Origin: Terebella lapidaria
Lineage: Eukaryota; Annelida; Polychaeta; Terebellida; Terebellidae
Reading direction: 5' to 3'
Assembly: GCA_949152475.1 (NCBI GenBank)
Contig: OX424563.1
Location: 2,391,001 to 2,455,000 of the forward strand
Length of the DNA: 64,000 nt
Shown: positions 30,861 through 44,790 of the stretch, one piece after another
Layout of the letters: every line of letters starts with the position of its first letter
How positions within the stretch are numbered: the first letter of the stretch is position 1
Program-made: the position numbers and the translations under genes
The notes under the pieces: model-generated
Database searches by the model: none
The model's input: the letters and a program-made list of their open reading frames with translations, nothing else
What the model was told of the DNA's origin: nothing

Positions 30861-31870
30861 CTCGTTTCCAGGTGTGTGGATAAATAGAAGATCTACCTTA
30901 TGATCTATTATTGAGGTTCAAGTATCTGCATTCATTGCGTAATCAAACAACTTTGTTTCCAAAATATTCATTGACCAGGGTTATAACAGCTCTGTTGAAA
31001 GTTCGGGATAAATGGGTGTTTTTTGGCAAAGTTATAAGACAAACAAGAATCATTACAAAATTATTCCCAAATCCTAGGCGACCATCACAAAAATATTCCC
31101 GAATCCTGGGCGATGCCCTCTCTCCACTTGAATTCAAATGGAATACATTTGAATTTAACAGTGTTAACATGTAATCTCGACCAGAGCAGTGAGTGTTGAG
31201 GTTGTGAGAGAAAAAACTAAATAAATATATATATCTTCCATAACTGTGTTATCCGCTACCTGTGTACAGGTGAATTGTAAATAATGTTTTCTCAGTTCAA
31301 ATACTGGTAAACTTATAATTTTGATGCTTTCGTAAAGGTATCACACAATCTATATTTACCATTGTTTTTGTCATGTCTTGTTGATATTGGTTTTGTCATG
31401 AACATTGTGGCAATATTATGTGAGAAAAAAAAACAAAAATATTAATCAATAATGATAAATAATACATAAGAGATTTGGCGAATGAAGAAAAGCACATCAT
31501 GATTCCACATACGTTCCAGCTTTTCGAGTCATTATTAGCGAGAAAAAACAAAAACAGGCAAACTTTTTTTTTCACACCACAACGTACCTACCAGAAGTTC
31601 AAGCAATGTAAATTATTGAAGTATTATAGTTTAGAAGCAAAATGAAAACTTTCGAATTGGAAACTATAGTGTGCAGGCACTCTGAATAAATTATGACGTG
31701 TAGGCCAATTCTCGCATCTTGCCTTTCATGTGGAAAATGGTTGTGTTTGCGTGGATGAATCCGTATGAATTATTAAACAACGACACGGCCAATAGTCTTG
31801 AGGCAGTCTTGAGGCAGGTTTATAATGTTCCAAAGACAGCATTTCGTCTTTTGAACATCATCCAGCAAGG

Positions 31871-33969
31871 ATGGGATATCTGCCGAAGATGTTAGCCTTG
31901 GTAGTGGCTGTTGGGATTACAAATATCGTGGAAGCAATACGTCTCGATGGACAGGGGTTTACTTCATTCCCACATCAGGAAATTCCGGCCACAGAACGTC
32001 TCATAAGCTTAAATGATAACAACATCCAAATAGTGGACTATCTGGGAGAATACTCGGAGTTAACTGACTTTAAGATGAATAACAACGGACTATTACATTT
32101 CCCGAACTTCGTAAATGTCAGTGAAACTTTGATTAGCATCGCTTTGATATACAACAGTATCGAAATGATTGAGGCTACCTTTCTGGACCAATTAGTGGCT
32201 TTGAGAAAGCTGCAACTCGCTCACAATAAATTGACGTCAATTCCGGATGTTAGTGGTCCGAGAAATACACTCTCAACTATGACCCTCAATGATAACGATT
32301 TCACTGTGTTTCCCTCCTTATGTAATTTGGGTCAAAGTTTAACAGTTCTGGACATGAAAAGTAATTTCATGCCAGAAATCTCTGACAGTTTTCTCGCCTG
32401 TCTTGCAAACGTCGACACATTGAACTTACGTAAAAACCGATTGATAGAATTCCCGAACATCAGGCCAATGACGAAACTCACTTCTCTCAGAGTGGAGTTG
32501 AACTTTATCTCTCGAATCAACATTGATATACTAATGGACGTACCCCTCACTGGGATAGTACTCGAGCGTAACAACATTGTGTCTCCTCCAAACTTCTGTC
32601 AACTCCATAACACTCCAACTGGTGGCTTGAAGGTGGATTTCCAACGGAATCCTTCTCCATGCGATCATCGTATGAGATGGTACAAGTTTGCTTTGACAAC
32701 AGGCAAGATTATAGATCCAGATGTGCATTCTACTTTTGTGTGTGCAGAGCCAGAGGTTCTGGATGGAATGGCCGTACATGACTTGGAATTGAGACAGCTC
32801 GTCACTGATGGTAATGATAAGCCGGAGGCAATATATAAGAAAATGGTAATAATATATCAAGTTTTAAAACTGACAGTTAATCTAACTATGTTATGCCAAG
32901 ATTTCTTATAAATGTTGAAGAAGTTGTAGCACAATCCCTGTTGAAAATTGCTCTATTAAAATACATTATAATTCGTTTGGGCGTATGAAACATGAAGCAT
33001 CCACCATTTCCTGATGGACGTACAGACTCCTCCAGTAACGAAAGCCACTGTAATCAATAACAAGCATGCACAATTCACATGGTATGAACGGGCTTCGAAT
33101 GCGTATTATTTCCAGTTGATCACATCAGTGTTTGTGTTTTATTGCAAATTCCTTTTACATGATTGTGAATTAAATCTAATTGAATACATATATTACAGTA
33201 TAAGTATTTTTATTCCAGTTCTAAATGTCAGGATATTATTAAGATTGATAAATGCTATGTTGGAAAATGAGAGGGTAATACATGCAGATTATCCAGAATG
33301 TTCACTGAGATCCACGGGAAAATATCACCAATGACTGACGTGTTATGCAGTGCTCTAGTATCTTGTTTATGTAATCTAAGAGAAAACAATGCCACAGTGA
33401 TTTTAAAATGAATCCAGGTTATGACGTTCAACCAGTCTGGAAAAAGTGTCGAAGCAGATTCAAAGTGTGAGCGAGATTTCAATCAGGGTAATCTTGTTGA
33501 AGATCCACTAAGTATTCACAAACAAGATGGTTTTATATACAGAATAATTCCCTGGTATGTAGAAAAACAGTCGGGTCTGTATCCATTCACAATGTCTTGT
33601 TTTGGGGCAAACTGGAATTCAAGTATATCACCTCCCATGTTTACCCCCCAAAACAGTGTTGCCAGCTGTCGATTGCAGATACTGATGAACATGCCCCATT
33701 ATATTTCATTGTACATGCCTATTTCAGATGCAATACGAAGATCTTCGGCCAAGAAGAGGGACATCACCGAGTTTGGGTGCAAGCCACAATATTACAGGGT
33801 CATCCACGGAGTTAGTACGAGGTCCCGGTGCCATGCAGCCTGCTTGATGGACACCGAGTGTCTGATGTTTTCCTACAAGACATTAGGTCAGGCATGTCGA
33901 CTAGCAAATCCACTGGACGGCATTGCAATAGATTTCGTTTCTGACCCTGTTTGGTATGTCATTGAGTAA
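31871..33969 (+). CDS. Secreted LRR-PAN/apple protein, intact copy
   Basis: Two exons are proposed: 31871-32810 and 33728-33969, joined by a 917-nt intron with donor ATG|GTAATG and acceptor TATTTCAG. The junction is phase 1 on both sides and creates an Asp codon. Product 393 residues: signal peptide 1-22; leucine-rich repeats about 25-255; LRRCT-like flank with C264 and C291; then a PAN/apple-like module from GCKPQYY on, with the cysteine run in RCHAACLMDTECLMFSY and a terminal Trp, ending at TAA. Known LRR and PAN modules bind proteins or glycans outside the cell, so a secreted recognition or adhesion role is plausible but unproven. Exon 1 has the same length in both arms while introns and flanks diverge more, suggesting selection on the coding part. 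Additional 5' exons cannot be excluded. Confidence 0.8.
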
Positions 33970-34232
33970 ATGATCATTATATCGTGAAAAGTATATGTAT
34001 GTGCAATACGGTCCAAATATTGTTAAATACAGAGGCAAAAGTGCAGAGAAACAAAGCCTGAAGAAAAGAATGCACTGAAATTTTGCACAAAAATGTCTAA
34101 ACATATTTCAAGAGGGATGTATGTTTTACTAGTTTCTTAAGTTTTTTTATTTCTGATTTTTTTTTCAATTTTTTTTCATTTATTACCAACTTTACAGCTT
34201 AGGAATCAATTGATGACATATATGGAATGATA

Positions 34233-34730
34233 TGTAAAGTTCGACGACCCCACGATAGAGAGGTATACCCCATTACTGGAGTGTCAGCGAATGTCTTATA
34301 AACCTGTCCGCACGTTCGCGCCATAACTGTGGTGTCACTATTAATGTAGCCACCACGTCATAGTGCTACAGTGCTTTCCCCTTTCGGAGAGACCTCGTCC
34401 CCAAGGTCAGCTGTATCCCACTGTTGAGCCACATCACCCTGGTCAAGTTAATCACCCATATGGGAGCCCCAGACAAGTGCTATACCTGTCTGGGGTCAGG
34501 GACCAGGAACCCGATCTTTACATGTGATAGGAGTCAACAGTGGCAGCCGACCCAGGACCAACGCCAAGACAAACCACTGTGGTACGGAAGGTCAGGCACC
34601 AATGTAAAGTTCGGCGACCCCACGATAAAGAGCTATACCCCATCACTTGAGTGTCCGCGAATGTCTTGTAAACCTGTCTGCACGTTCGCGCCATATCTGT
34701 GGTGTCACTACTAATGTAGCCACCACGTCA
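34233..34730 (-). mobile_element. TRIM-like miniature LTR element
   Basis: Direct terminal repeats of 128 bp each, 34233-34360 and 34603-34730, start TGTAAAGTTCG and end CCACCACGTCA, and differ at about ten positions. The 242-bp interior has no coding potential. On the minus strand a PBS-like TGGTGCCTGACC starts 2 nt inside the 5' repeat, and a purine run (GAAAGGGGAAAG) precedes the other repeat by about 12 nt. These are features of terminal-repeat retrotransposons in miniature. No clear target duplication. Absent from the left arm. The ORF at 34424-34714 crosses its interior and is not a gene. Confidence 0.75.
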
Positions 34731-35821
34731 TAACTTGACAGGACGAACTGGCTAATACCTCGTTTTTTATTGATGTCACACCTTGGAATCAGTTGTGGAC
34801 ATACAGGAAATGATGTATATGCTGCATATTCTGATGACCTTGAATTTGACTAGTGACCTTATTTTCAAGGTCACGGGACATAGTGGCTGATATCTAAATC
34901 ATAAATCACATATTGTCTGATAACCTTTCTTAGACCTTGGGCTAATGTTTTTAACTCAGAATTTGTCGGTCATCAAAGTATCTGTAACACAGAATACGCG
35001 TCCATCACGGAGAACGAGAGGACATCATTTAATTGGGAGAGAGTGCATTATTCGCTTCAAATGAAATTTTTGTGAACTAATTCTAAAGTTGAGTGATATA
35101 TTAAAGCTTTACAGTGACCATTCATTATTTGAGTATTAACATGGCGAATGGCTCGCCAGGCTTCTTGACAACGTCATGTGAGCTGTAAAATCTGAGCTGT
35201 AAATTCATCATATGGGAGGAGTTCAATGTCAATTTTTACATACGATTCAAATGTTCTGTGCTGAACTATATGTGCCAGCCACATATTGAGAAAGGGTACA
35301 TCCAAGAACAGGTTTATTCTGAAGCCTGTTCATTTATTGTTTTATTTTTGCCCGATTCTCTATTGTGTGTTCAGCTGAATATATCAGCACAGTGATGTGT
35401 ATTTGTATTCTTAGCTTTTGAGTCTGTATATTTACGACCACTGTGAAATAGGATCTACCTGGTTGTTTTGTTTCCATAGTTATGTGATGTTTATGACATA
35501 TATTTTTGGAGAATAGTCAGGGAATGACTGCATTTTATCGTTATTTCTTACTCATAGAGTTTGTACTGATAAACGACAGCAAACTTTGTGGCACCTAGGA
35601 TGGCCACAATATACACCCCTAGTAATGCTCCTCGCGCACCATGTTACTGTAACTCGTCTTATCGATATATGGCGACTCACGAATCAAGGACCAGGTTAAT
35701 CCCAATTTACACCAGTGACAAGATGTGTATGTATTCAGCATAATCATGTAATTGTCAGAATATTGATGTTGTATTATTATAGTGTGTACAATGTCATCTA
35801 ACGATATCACTGATACTAATA
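34731..35821. other. Non-coding right-arm segment
   Basis: Reverse complement of 5440-6480. No gene seen. It includes the 35430-35550 segment that has a further copy at 11975-12120. Confidence 0.5.
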
Positions 35822-36075
35822 TTTGTCCGGTTAGTTTGGTTAATATGTGTGCTGACTTCTCACCAATGCAGTCAGTTTAGGTGCGGGTTCGGTCTCCGAA
35901 GTCGGCAGTAGGTGAGGTGGTATTGTGGTCGCCAATCCGGGCAAAAGGGTTTTCACCTGGTTTTCTGGAGCCTCCCTCCCCACATTATTGATCACCCTCA
36001 CGCCAAGAACCAAGCCAATAAGAGATGTTATAAGCTTAGGTGTTTTGATAAATTGTTGTAAAATAAATAAATTTT
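35822..36075 (+). mobile_element. tRNA-derived SINE, right-arm copy
   Basis: Counterpart of 5170-5432. The head has an A-box-like TTAGTTTGGTTAA and a B-box-like GGTTCGGTCTC (35886-35896). The body contains GGTTTTCACCTGGTTTTCT. The AT-rich tail is TGTAAAATAAATAAA near 36058. Confidence 0.55.
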
Positions 36076-37794
36076 GAATTAGAATTAGATCTGAGAACAA
36101 CTTTCAAAAATAGAAGAATCCCGACGTCATCAGGGGCAGATAGTGTGTCACATGTAGTTGTTTATACTTCATATTTGATCAAATTAGTTAACAACTGCCA
36201 AGCCGATTGTGAAAATTTCTATACACCTAGCTCATTCAGGTTGTTTGGTTTTCCAGTTAGTTTTTATCTGGCAGCTGGCAAGTTGTATACTAATTCCATC
36301 AGGCAAAGTAGCAACAGTTAGGTGTTAGCAAAGGCTCGTCATTGAAAATGAATATTTGGCCGGGCATTGTTTCTGTTATCAAATAGTTTCATTTCAACTT
36401 ATTAAATGACATCATAAACATTTAAAGGTATCGGATGGAATATGTTCATACTACCGTCCTTGAGGGTATTTTAGGTTACCGAAATTCGGTGGCATTGAAT
36501 TCGTTGTCTGTCCCATGGGTGAGGATATTATCTCCGCTTTTGCATGAACAAATCTTTCTGAAATTGGTTGCCCCCTCCCCCTACACCACGGCGAATACCA
36601 AAACAATGACTTTATTCTAAGATGTTCATATTTCCAACAAAATACCAATTATTAAAATGCCAAGAATTATTTTTTTTTCAAACCTTTTCTGCTCTGATAA
36701 TTCGTTTTAGAAATCTGTTCAGTGACTCTTTGATATATGTAAAGATGGACTGGCTTGGGTTGCTTGAAATGGCCTAAAACTCGCATTTGTCTTTGAGCCT
36801 AATCAGCAACTTTTTTCACTCTTTCTGCACAAATTTTTTTCACTCTTTCTGTTTCATTCTGTGTATGGAAAGGGGAGACTGGTTCTGTCTAAAAAGAAGA
36901 TGATGCCTAAAAAGACTGGCATGGAATGACCAAAATATATTTATAAGCATAAAATGGAATCAGTGGCCAAAACGCTGAGAGCTGGCGTTTATATCTGTAT
37001 TATGAACGAACAAGACAGCGTATATGGTGCATCTTTGTGTGACCTTGGATTTGACATCAGACAATATTGAGTGGTAATTCCCGAGATCACATCGGACTCG
37101 TAATTTGTAATTTGCCGTCGGTAGTGAATAAAGTTGGAAAATGTATTGTACATAGATTGTACAAAGAACCAATGTTAAGTCTGATATCTCACTTCTCATT
37201 AGGAGTATTGACAGTGAGGTAACAAAATTACAAGAAAGATGTAGGCCTAACTGTTATTTTTCAGCGTCGATGGTTGTTGTTAGTGCAAAAAAAGAAAAAT
37301 CCTGAGTGAGTCATGGATGAGTTTGTTCTTTGTTGTATCTTAAATGTTTGAACACAGGAACAACCAAGTTGTACTGCTTATATAAATATATTCTACTTAC
37401 TTTTGGGACACTGGTGATTTTTTTTATATTGTCTTGGTTATTTTATTTGGTCATATATTAGTAATAAACTTTTCACCCCATTACAAATATTGTGTGTTTG
37501 TTGAGACGTATTGTTTTGTCGTCATGAAGGGACCAGCTATCGATTGAACTCTTCAGATCCTTAAATTCCAAAAGATGAAGCGATATGAAACTGACAATTT
37601 TTCACCAAATTAGTTGAACTGTAAAAATGCTCTGTCGATCCCATACTGTACATCGTACAATGTAATGTAATGTTGATCCAAACAACCCAAATCATGCCAT
37701 CTAATTATGATGTTAATAGAATGACATTAATACTTGAGATCGAGGGAAACATTAATAGTATGAAATGTCAATATGTTCTAAATTGGTATATCAA
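36076..37794. other. Non-coding right-arm segment with an empty transposon site
   Basis: Reverse complement of about 2880-5160 apart from the element at 3487-4228. The unoccupied site is 37125-37130. No gene seen. Confidence 0.5.
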
Positions 37795-38065
37795 CTAGAT
37801 CTATTTTCATGTTAATTTTGGGGAATTCATGACGGGTGCCACTAGTGGGACTGGAAATGATCACTATTTCCGGAACACCTGATTTCACCTCCTAATGGCC
37901 ATTTTTGGGGATTCATGAGTTTCCCTGTCATTTTTGTTTTTTCACTTCGTATGCTGATACGACTTTCTGTCCCCGGACTATGAGATTGGATGACGGACCC
38001 TGTTTTGTTTGCTCGGAATACTTAATACTGAGTATTGATTCCACGTCTATTGACACGCATACAAC
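37795..38065 (+). repeat. ~270-bp dispersed repeat
   Basis: Present only in the right arm at this site; the left arm (near 2812-2830) lacks it. Partial copies: 44300-44485 (same orientation, sharing GAATTCATGACGGGTGCCAC) and 39945-40110 (opposite orientation, sharing AAAATGACAGGGAAACTCAT). Ends are not sharp and no ORF is seen. Probably a small mobile element. Confidence 0.65.
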
Positions 38066-40569
38066 GCTAATTATTACGTTTCCGAAACCGCAGTGCGAAT
38101 GGTCCAAACGTTGACATAGTATATGCATCAACCTGTCACCAAATATAGAATCAGATTTTGACGAACCTAAAGCACAATTTGTTTTTGAAAAAGCCCTACC
38201 AGATAGACATTGACCACAGGGATAAATATTGATATAGATATTGACGGTACGGTCAAATACAGGAATACAGACAAAGCAGGAAAACTAATAAAACAAATAT
38301 AATTGATCTTTGTGTCTGTGAATATGTAGTAATCTTTCTCTACCGAAGTACTGACCTTGCAAGAGTATTGTGGAATTCATACTCAGTAGATGCCGGGAAG
38401 CTACGACGAAACATAAAAAGGCTCTGGCTTTAGGGGACCTTCAGCAGGCCCTAGTCCCCGGTCACCAAGATCCCCAAAACGGCGAATTACATGTACGTCA
38501 CAAAAAAGCTCGACCGTCATCTCTATCATAGAGGCGTGATAAGTACCACCTCTTTCTTTTCGCACCAATGTCCCGCCTTGGGGGTACACGGTGCTAATCG
38601 AATATCATCCACAAAGTTGTGCACATATTTTCGTTCAAATGCGGATGTATCGATATTACATTTAAATTAAAAACGGTTTACCAGGATTGGCCATCTTTTG
38701 AGCATGTAACTGACCTCAAGTTTACATTTGTTCATAATTGTAGCATATGTCCATCAATGGTAGAACAGGAATAACTAATTACAGTTCACTGGGCCAGCTA
38801 CCACATGTATACAACTAACACTCGGTAATGGTTCATTAAATTCGAACATATCTCCACATGTGCTGACATAACCCAGCATTCTGTTCTGGTTATTATTTAC
38901 ATATTTAAATAGTCGATTAAAAACCCGATTAACACATTTTGAAGTAGACATGACCTTGACCATTAAACCATATCAAATCATGAGGACTGCCTGTCTGCTC
39001 ATATCTGCACAAATTGACTTGACAAAATACACTCGACGAATACATGGCCGACAATCAGCAAAAACAAATCCATAAAAATGCCACTAAGACTCATAATATA
39101 CTAACCCAATTTACATTGTAGTAAAATTGAAGAAAATAATATCAGACCGAAATTTTTTTCAGCCCCATGGACGAAAGGAAACCACGACAATTATGCTACA
39201 ACCATATTAGAAAACCATATGCTACAACCATATTACAACCATATTACAACCATATGCTACAACCATATTAGAAAACATTCCTAAACATATCACACAAGGA
39301 AATATTCTATACACGTGATTCGATGATATCGCAACAAACATCCATCTATTCACATATATTCTTCCCGGTGATACAAAATACAGATATACAAAGTATATGA
39401 CATATGTAAAATTATGGTGTCCTAGTTCAAAACAGTAGTGTAGCTGTATTTACGCTCTCGAACGGCTGGTCGCTTCACTTCAGTAACAAAGCTGCCTGAT
39501 TCCCCAAGAGGGGATACACACTGACAGATTGTTAATTCTGGACAATTTAGAACGCTTACCTGGCGTCATTAGCAAAACATCAGCACAACTTCATTGCTGG
39601 CGGTGCCTAAGTCTGTCGGTAAACATCTGTGTTGTCAAATTACTTTTCACATGGAAACAGTATTCATGTGATACCACTTGAAATTGAGTATGTAATATGT
39701 TCACATTGAACAAACTTCTGAGACCGGAGCCCTTTCACTGCTTCCGCAACGATCGTGGATTCACAAGGGTTTACGCATTCTATCAAGAGCAGTACAATTT
39801 GATAACACGTCATAAATTCTATTCGCATTCCAACACCTCGAAAATAAATCACCATCATTGTAATAATAGAGTTCAAAAGATGATTTGTAGTGATTCTGCA
39901 GACGAAAAAAGTCACTCCTTTCGATCACCCAAACTACAAGTATACCATAGACGTAGAATCAATACCCAGTATTGAGTATTCCTAGCGAACAAAACAGGGT
40001 CCGCTATCCAATATCATATTCCGGGGACAGAAAATCATATCAGTCATACGAAGTGAGAGAAAACAAAAATGACAGGGAAACTCATGAACCCCCAGAAATG
40101 ACGGTCTTTATATGTGACTCGTCATTTATGTGAATGACCAAAGTTTATTTTCACCAACTTATGGAATAAACGTAGTGCCAGTTATTATGAAAAGGTAACA
40201 GCCCCAGATCACATCATGTCATCGGCTGCTACAACTCAATGAACTGAGCACGAGTTGACAACACAGAGGATAGAATGGTGGGGATTCTGGCCTGACCTTT
40301 GTCTCTATTTGTGCTGGTTTAAATGCAAGCATCAAACTTCAACGTGTTTAAAATCTTGAAAGCAATACAACATCACAGACTCAGTTCGTGACTTGAAGGT
40401 AATGTTTTACACGAAGATAATATGGAATTAAAAGAGGGTTCATTGTTTCCGAAGAAGGTACGTCAAAATTGCAAATATTTTGGCGCAGTTGCTGGGTGAT
40501 TTCTCCGAGAATATAATACTAATTACTCAGCCAATCGAGGCAGTATCGAATGTTTCCAGTTAAATATGT
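38066..40569. other. Non-coding outer part of the right arm
   Basis: Reverse complement of about 265-2800. It contains a short tandem run of ACAACCATATT-type units at 39200-39270 and a partial copy of the 37795-38065 repeat at 39945-40110. No gene supported. Confidence 0.5.
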
Positions 40570-43500
40570 TCCACATTTATTCTGTAAGTTTTTAATCAAC
40601 ATTAACAGTGCGTTGTAATAGTCCAATCTGACAGACTCGGCTTCTGATTATATGTATTAAATATGGAAGACTCTCATGAAACTGTGTGTAAACTTAAAAT
40701 CAATTTGTTTTTGCTCTTGATTGTCATGGTATAAACAATGAAAGCTTGTTTTGCTGTAGTCCCAGAATCAGTACGCCCACTTACCCTTTGGATGTAATGG
40801 CATTGACTTGTCACAAACCTCTATACGGAATACTGTTGCAAATGTGCAGTGTCTTTAATTATCATCCGAGGCCTGAGGTCGTTGTTCTCTATCCCATGAT
40901 GATGTGATGTATCAGGCCACCAAATGTCCCGGATTGCTGAATGTGTAGGTCCTGTGTCTCGCAGATAATGGCAAGTCGGTAAAAATAGGACGCGCTAAAT
41001 GGGTATAGTCATAAAACAAGGCAAGTAAGTGTTTCAATGGAATTTATTTGCATTGTGGGATTTATTCAAGAAAGGAATGTGTTCAGCATTCATTACGTGT
41101 TTTTTTCTGCGTTATAGGACATGCTACGTCTCTCGATAGCTGTATATTGAATTCGGAAAGTGACACAGTTTCACAATATCCCAATGATTGTGTAAGACTG
41201 CACCAAATATGGCATACAAATACTAAACGGTACCACAATTGTTTTTATGCTAATAATAATTGTTTTATATTAATAATTGTTATTGATAATTGAGTTAATA
41301 CTTTTTATGTTGATATTTGAAACAGGAGATGTATACGTCCAACCTTCATATCATATGAACAGAACACACCATTAAGCTTGTGCTGATATCTTCCCGAACG
41401 ACACCGGTAAAGTGTTCGACACTCGAGCGATGAAAGGCATGAAATTTTTTTTTTCACTGGCAGTGCCAGAGATAGTTTTCCAGAAACCCAATGCGAAAAC
41501 GAAGCTCTAACATGCAAGCTCATTGGTCGATTTGTTTCTAGGAGAGCAATAACTGCTTTAGCCAGCCAATCAAGCGCTTCGTTTCAACTGATTTTCACTG
41601 GTATGATAACGCACATCAATAACTTGTAGAAGTGAGCACCCTTTTGACACTTCCACAAGTTATTGTATTTATCGAAATCCTTTCAAGTCAAACCTACATA
41701 ATCTTTATGGGCTCGCTTTGATATGCCAACAAAAGGGATCAAACTACTTGATGATGTCTAACAGGAATCACTTTACCAAGGTAACCCATGATATGGTCCG
41801 AAGTGTTCAAGTCAAGTGGATGCATATACTAGTATTGATGTATGTGTTTCCATGTTTTACCATGAAGAGGTAACCAACGCCAATATCTCCGTATTGATTT
41901 TCTGGGCACTGGTGACAGGGTGAACAATGCTACGCGGAAATATGTTTCATAAATTATTTTTGCAATTCGATGCAGTGACGAAATATTTCAGCCAAAATGT
42001 TGTTTGCAAGTCAAGATGAGCGCACTGGTATGAATGGAAATCGGTTTTATGATACCAATAAAGAACCTGAAATCGAACATACGAACGGAAAAACAGCATG
42101 AAAAATTGTCATATCCAAAGACACACTGGCGTCATCAGGGGGAGTCATCAGGGGGAGTCATCAGGACAATATAAACAATACAGTTGTTTCGACTGTACAC
42201 TTGATGGACATGATCCTAGCTCTGCGTTATAGAACTGGGCATGGTTATATTTCAGCAATGGATTTGAGGTAAATTGTATGATGTATACTTGTATGGATGA
42301 CTTGGTGAGCCATAGACAACACATATAGTATGGCGGAATATGGATTTCGAACGGGAAAGGTGTACACAGCTTCACACAAAATGAAATCATTCAATACGAT
42401 CTTTACATTGTGACTATGAATACATATTAGTGCCGCCTCTGTTCCCCTCCCACCCCCTATCCTGCCAAATATGTGTGATTTTCACGTTGTGGGTGATAAC
42501 AGATTAGCATAATGTGGCCCCAAGGTGAGACACTGATATGATATTTTTGGACAGTGACAGACTTATCGCACCACTGGGACCGAGAGACGGCCATGTTTAT
42601 TGTGTGACAACAAATAACTCGCCGTTTGTGTCTCTCCATAATCACACCCGCGAGAATTCGCCACATCCCGTGAGTTTTATATCGTTTTTATCTACACTGT
42701 ACTTTTATCTGGGTCCTAAAAAGAGAACAGGTCCAGGAGGTACTTCGATCTGAACACATATTTTACCTCGTAGACTTTTTGTTGCCTCGTACATTTTGTT
42801 GCCTAAGTTCTCACAATTGATGAAGAATACCTTTGGTTTGCAGAAAGAAATCGTTTGTTCGATTTTAACTGTGAATAACATAACGAGGGGTTGATCGAGC
42901 AGTTATTTTCATCTAGTTTAATGGCATATTTTGCAATTTTATATTGATGTAGCTCCTGGCATTGACTTCATACTCGATGTCTAAACGCCGGTAGGCTGGT
43001 GGCAATTTACAGAACAGTATTTATCACATGACACTGGTGTTATTCGATCGAATATCAGCATGTAATATTTTCGATATTATACATGTCTATTAACACTTTT
43101 GCATTGTTTTTGATTGGTCATATTACTGGAGTGCACATCTGGAGTGCGAGTTTGTGTATGTATTTTGTTTTCCTCAACGGCTTTGGTGGATAAGGAAGCG
43201 AGGAAACTAATCACGAAAGTTTTATTGACCTGCACAAATGTTAATTTTGATGCAAGGCTTGCTTCATCGATTCAATTGCAATAACAATTTTTAAAGTATA
43301 AAGACGCGAGACAGACACGTTTCATGTCTTCCGGATATCCACAGGAAAAATGCTTTATTAACAATGGCATAATGGTGGTATTCCATGAGTCATCATGATG
43401 AATATAACATACCATCAGTGCTCCCAAACAAAACACGCGCGTTCATGACGTCAGAGCACTGATACTTTGAATAACTGTGAAGGATATGGATTCAGTTCAA

Positions 43501-44299
43501 TAAACTCGTTTAGTGAATAGATTTCCAACAAGGTATATCTTGGTTAACTGTTCAAGGGAATGTGCCAATATAGTCAGAGTTATGGCAACTGCATCATTGA
43601 CAAATCATGCAATTATACATTTATGCATTGTATTACTATCATATCACTTGACCTGATCAGTCACACTGATGGCTCACACCGCATATATGAAGCCTACTAA
43701 TATTTCTCTTTTCAACAAGTCTTCTCCACTCGCCTACGAATTCTGGTTCTTTATTGTGCTTTTGAGGCATAAAAGAGACGAGTCTTGCCGCGTTTACTCC
43801 GTGTTAGGGTAACGAAGATGGATGCCTTGACAAATTGAATATGGCGGACTTGGTGCTCAGAGTAGTTTTCTCGCAAATTGTGGGCAAGTAGGGCTTAAGC
43901 GTGTGATGATATGACCATTTATTCTTGTCAAACTCCACTTACTGTGTCGGTAGCGCTCCATAACCGAAGAATTCTTTTGTCCCCGTGTTTCGACTGCAAT
44001 CCTTAGTTGGAAAATCCTGTGGTGATCGTTCATGAAGATTTGTACTTATGCCAGTAGAACTCGTTTGAACATAAAAATGAGAATCACCACATGAAATCTA
44101 AGGTATTCATGGGGTTAAATTATGTATTCAACTGTAGTTGAACATTCTTAATATAATCTACATAGCTTACAAACTACACTTCTTCTTCCACACGATCAAT
44201 AATTTACCGTATGGAAAGTCATATAACTTCCAAAGTTAAAAGTTATATGGACGTCATCATGATCTGGTTGATAAATACACCAAATTCATGGCTGCCATG
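40570..44299. other. No gene; diverged duplicated sequence
   Basis: 42170-42660 is a weak third copy of 2000-2330, sharing TCTCCATAATCACACCCG. GTCATCAGGGGGA is repeated in tandem at 42131-42170. An 18-bp-stem hairpin with one mismatch lies at 41617-41665. ORFs are all under 85 codons. Confidence 0.45.
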
Positions 44300-44485
44300 C
44301 AACTAGATCTGTTTTCATGTTAATTTTGGGGAATTCATGACGGGTGCCACTAGTGGGGCATGAAATGCTCGATATTTCCAGAATACCTGATTTCACCTCC
44401 AAATGGCCATTTCTGGGGGTTCATGAGACTCCCTGTCATTTTTGTTCTCTCTCACTTCGTATGCCTGATATGACTTTCTGAGATA
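44300..44485 (+). repeat. Partial copy of the 37795-38065 repeat
   Basis: Shares long runs with 37800-37985, including GGGTGCCACTAGTGGG. Confidence 0.65.
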
Positions 44486-44704
44486 TGGGTTAACCCGGAT
44501 CAACCTAGACTGGTCCGTAGTTGCCTTGAATTGTCAGTGCATGTCCAGAGTTATTCGTAGGAATGCTGTAATTACACCGGCATGGTCCCTGGCATTGATA
44601 TCGTCGAAGGAATCTAGGCATTTCCATCAGGATAACCCCTGGTTGCAAAGATTCTTGATCCTGGGTCACCTGGGTTGATCCTTGTTCGATCCTTTTTATA
44701 TTAG

Positions 44705-44790
44705 GTGTGCTTGTAATAATAATAATAGTTTATTCTTGTATAGCGCATACATCACTAAAACTCTCAGAGCGCTTAACATAAAAAGAACAT
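44705..44790 (-). mobile_element. 3' tail of a short retroposon
   Basis: On the minus strand the segment ends TATACAAGAATAAACTATTATTATTA, a structured tail with a short tandem end that SINE and LINE 3' ends commonly show. It is preceded by GCGCTCTGAGAGTTTTAGTG. The 5' part is not recognised. Confidence 0.45.

Noticed and set aside
33421..33727. Upstream part of the open frame leading into the PAN exon
   Set aside because: Continuous by chance with the PAN exon; a good acceptor (TATTTCAG) at 33727 in matching phase with the LRR exon explains the data better.
34424..34714. 96-codon ORF as a gene
   Set aside because: It lies across the TRIM-like interior and its terminal repeat; composition and context are non-coding.
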